Below are positions 7,550-7,877 of a stretch of 7,877 nt of DNA, in pieces; position 1 is the first letter of the stretch; each line of letters begins with the position of its first letter. The notes beneath the pieces were generated by a model. That model did not search any database. It saw only the letters and a program-made list of their open reading frames with translations, and was not told the origin of the DNA. This DNA is from an uncultured Eubacteriales bacterium (GTDB lineage: Bacteria > Bacillota > Clostridia > Christensenellales > Borkfalkiaceae), in contig URHP01000066.1 of the NCBI GenBank assembly GCA_900547645.1, forward strand, positions 1 through 7,877, written 5' to 3'. Both the position numbers and the translations under genes were made by a program.

Positions 7550-7877
7550 GCCTGCTCCCCGTCTGCGGGAGGGGCGGCCTGCTCCCGCTCCATGAGCGAG
7601 ATGATCTCGTCCGCCACTTCCTCGACCGACCTGCCGTCCGTATCCACGATATAATCCGCCACATGCTCGTAGACGGGCGTGCGCTCTTCGAGAAGCCGCC
7701 CCAGCGTCTCCGCCGTCTTGCCCGTATTCTTGAGAAGGGGGCGCGTCTCGTCGGCGCGCACGCGCTTCAACAGCGTTTCAAACCCCGCACGCATGAAGAA
7801 GATGCGCCCGTTCTTTTTGAGCAGTTCGCTGTTTTCGGGTTTGAGTACCAGCCCGCCGCCCGTGGAAATGACCAGAT
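7546..7877 (-). CDS. aroK: Shikimate kinase, C-terminal part (5' end outside window)
   Basis: Shikimate kinase phosphorylates shikimate with ATP in aromatic amino acid and chorismate synthesis. The window shows the last 109 residues. LVISTGGGLVLKPEN (1-15 of the visible part) contains the shikimate-binding GGG loop. RIFFMRAGFETLLKRV continues the P-loop kinase fold. TRPLLKN (44-50) holds the lid arginine R45 that contacts ATP. TPVYEHVADYIVDTDGRSVEEVADEI is the typical final strand and helix. The Walker A region lies outside the window, so a fusion to another shikimate-pathway domain upstream cannot be excluded. The stop overlaps the start of the dehydrogenase gene by 4 nt, so both should be on one mRNA. 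Confidence 0.92.
   Translation of the reverse strand, partial: LVISTGGGLVLKPENSELLKKNGRIFFMRAGFETLLKRVRADETRPLLKNTGKTAETLGRLLEERTPVYEHVADYIVDTDGRSVEEVADEIISLMEREQAAPPADGEQA

Overview
The window is an ordinary, compact housekeeping segment of a G+C-rich Bacillota genome, most likely Clostridia. That placement is an inference. It rests on the gene order dgt-dnaG-rpoD-trmK-nif3-zinc ribbon, a short (351-residue) RpoD, TrmK (mainly a Gram-positive enzyme) and strong GGAGG-type ribosome binding sites. All ten protein genes lie on the minus strand, so transcription runs from high to low coordinates. The long plus-strand open frames are antisense shadows of these genes.

In transcription order: (1) 7877-6860 is the 3' part of shikimate kinase (aroK, cut by the window edge), overlapped by 4 nt by a FabG-like short-chain dehydrogenase. 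(2) 6859-6353 is a visibly A+T-rich island. It holds a near-consensus sigma-A promoter (TTGACG, 17 nt, TAGAAT), a 14-bp inverted repeat next to its -35 box, an unrecognised 87-residue two-helix membrane protein that starts with TTG, and a 10-bp-stem terminator-like hairpin. (3) 6300-1 is a seven-gene cluster: dNTP triphosphohydrolase (dgt), primase (dnaG), primary sigma factor (rpoD), tRNA adenine methyltransferase (trmK), a Nif3-family metal protein, a coiled-coil/zinc-ribbon protein and the N-terminal 94 residues of alanine racemase (alr, cut by the window edge).

In the large cluster dgt/dnaG and dnaG/rpoD overlap as ATGA, rpoD/trmK as TGATG, and trmK/nif3 by 23 nt. The next two gaps are only 13 and 51 nt. 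The first six genes therefore look like one translationally coupled operon related to the macromolecular-synthesis operon: dNTP pool control, replication priming, transcription initiation and tRNA modification. I could not identify a convincing promoter directly upstream of dgt.

I found no RNA genes, insertion sequences, CRISPR arrays, phage genes or defence system, and no stretch over 300 bases without a gene. The least explained part is the A+T-rich island with its self-contained small membrane-protein transcription unit. Smaller oddities are the start region of dgt, a CxC half-site in the zinc ribbon and an Asp in the alanine racemase PLP-lysine motif.
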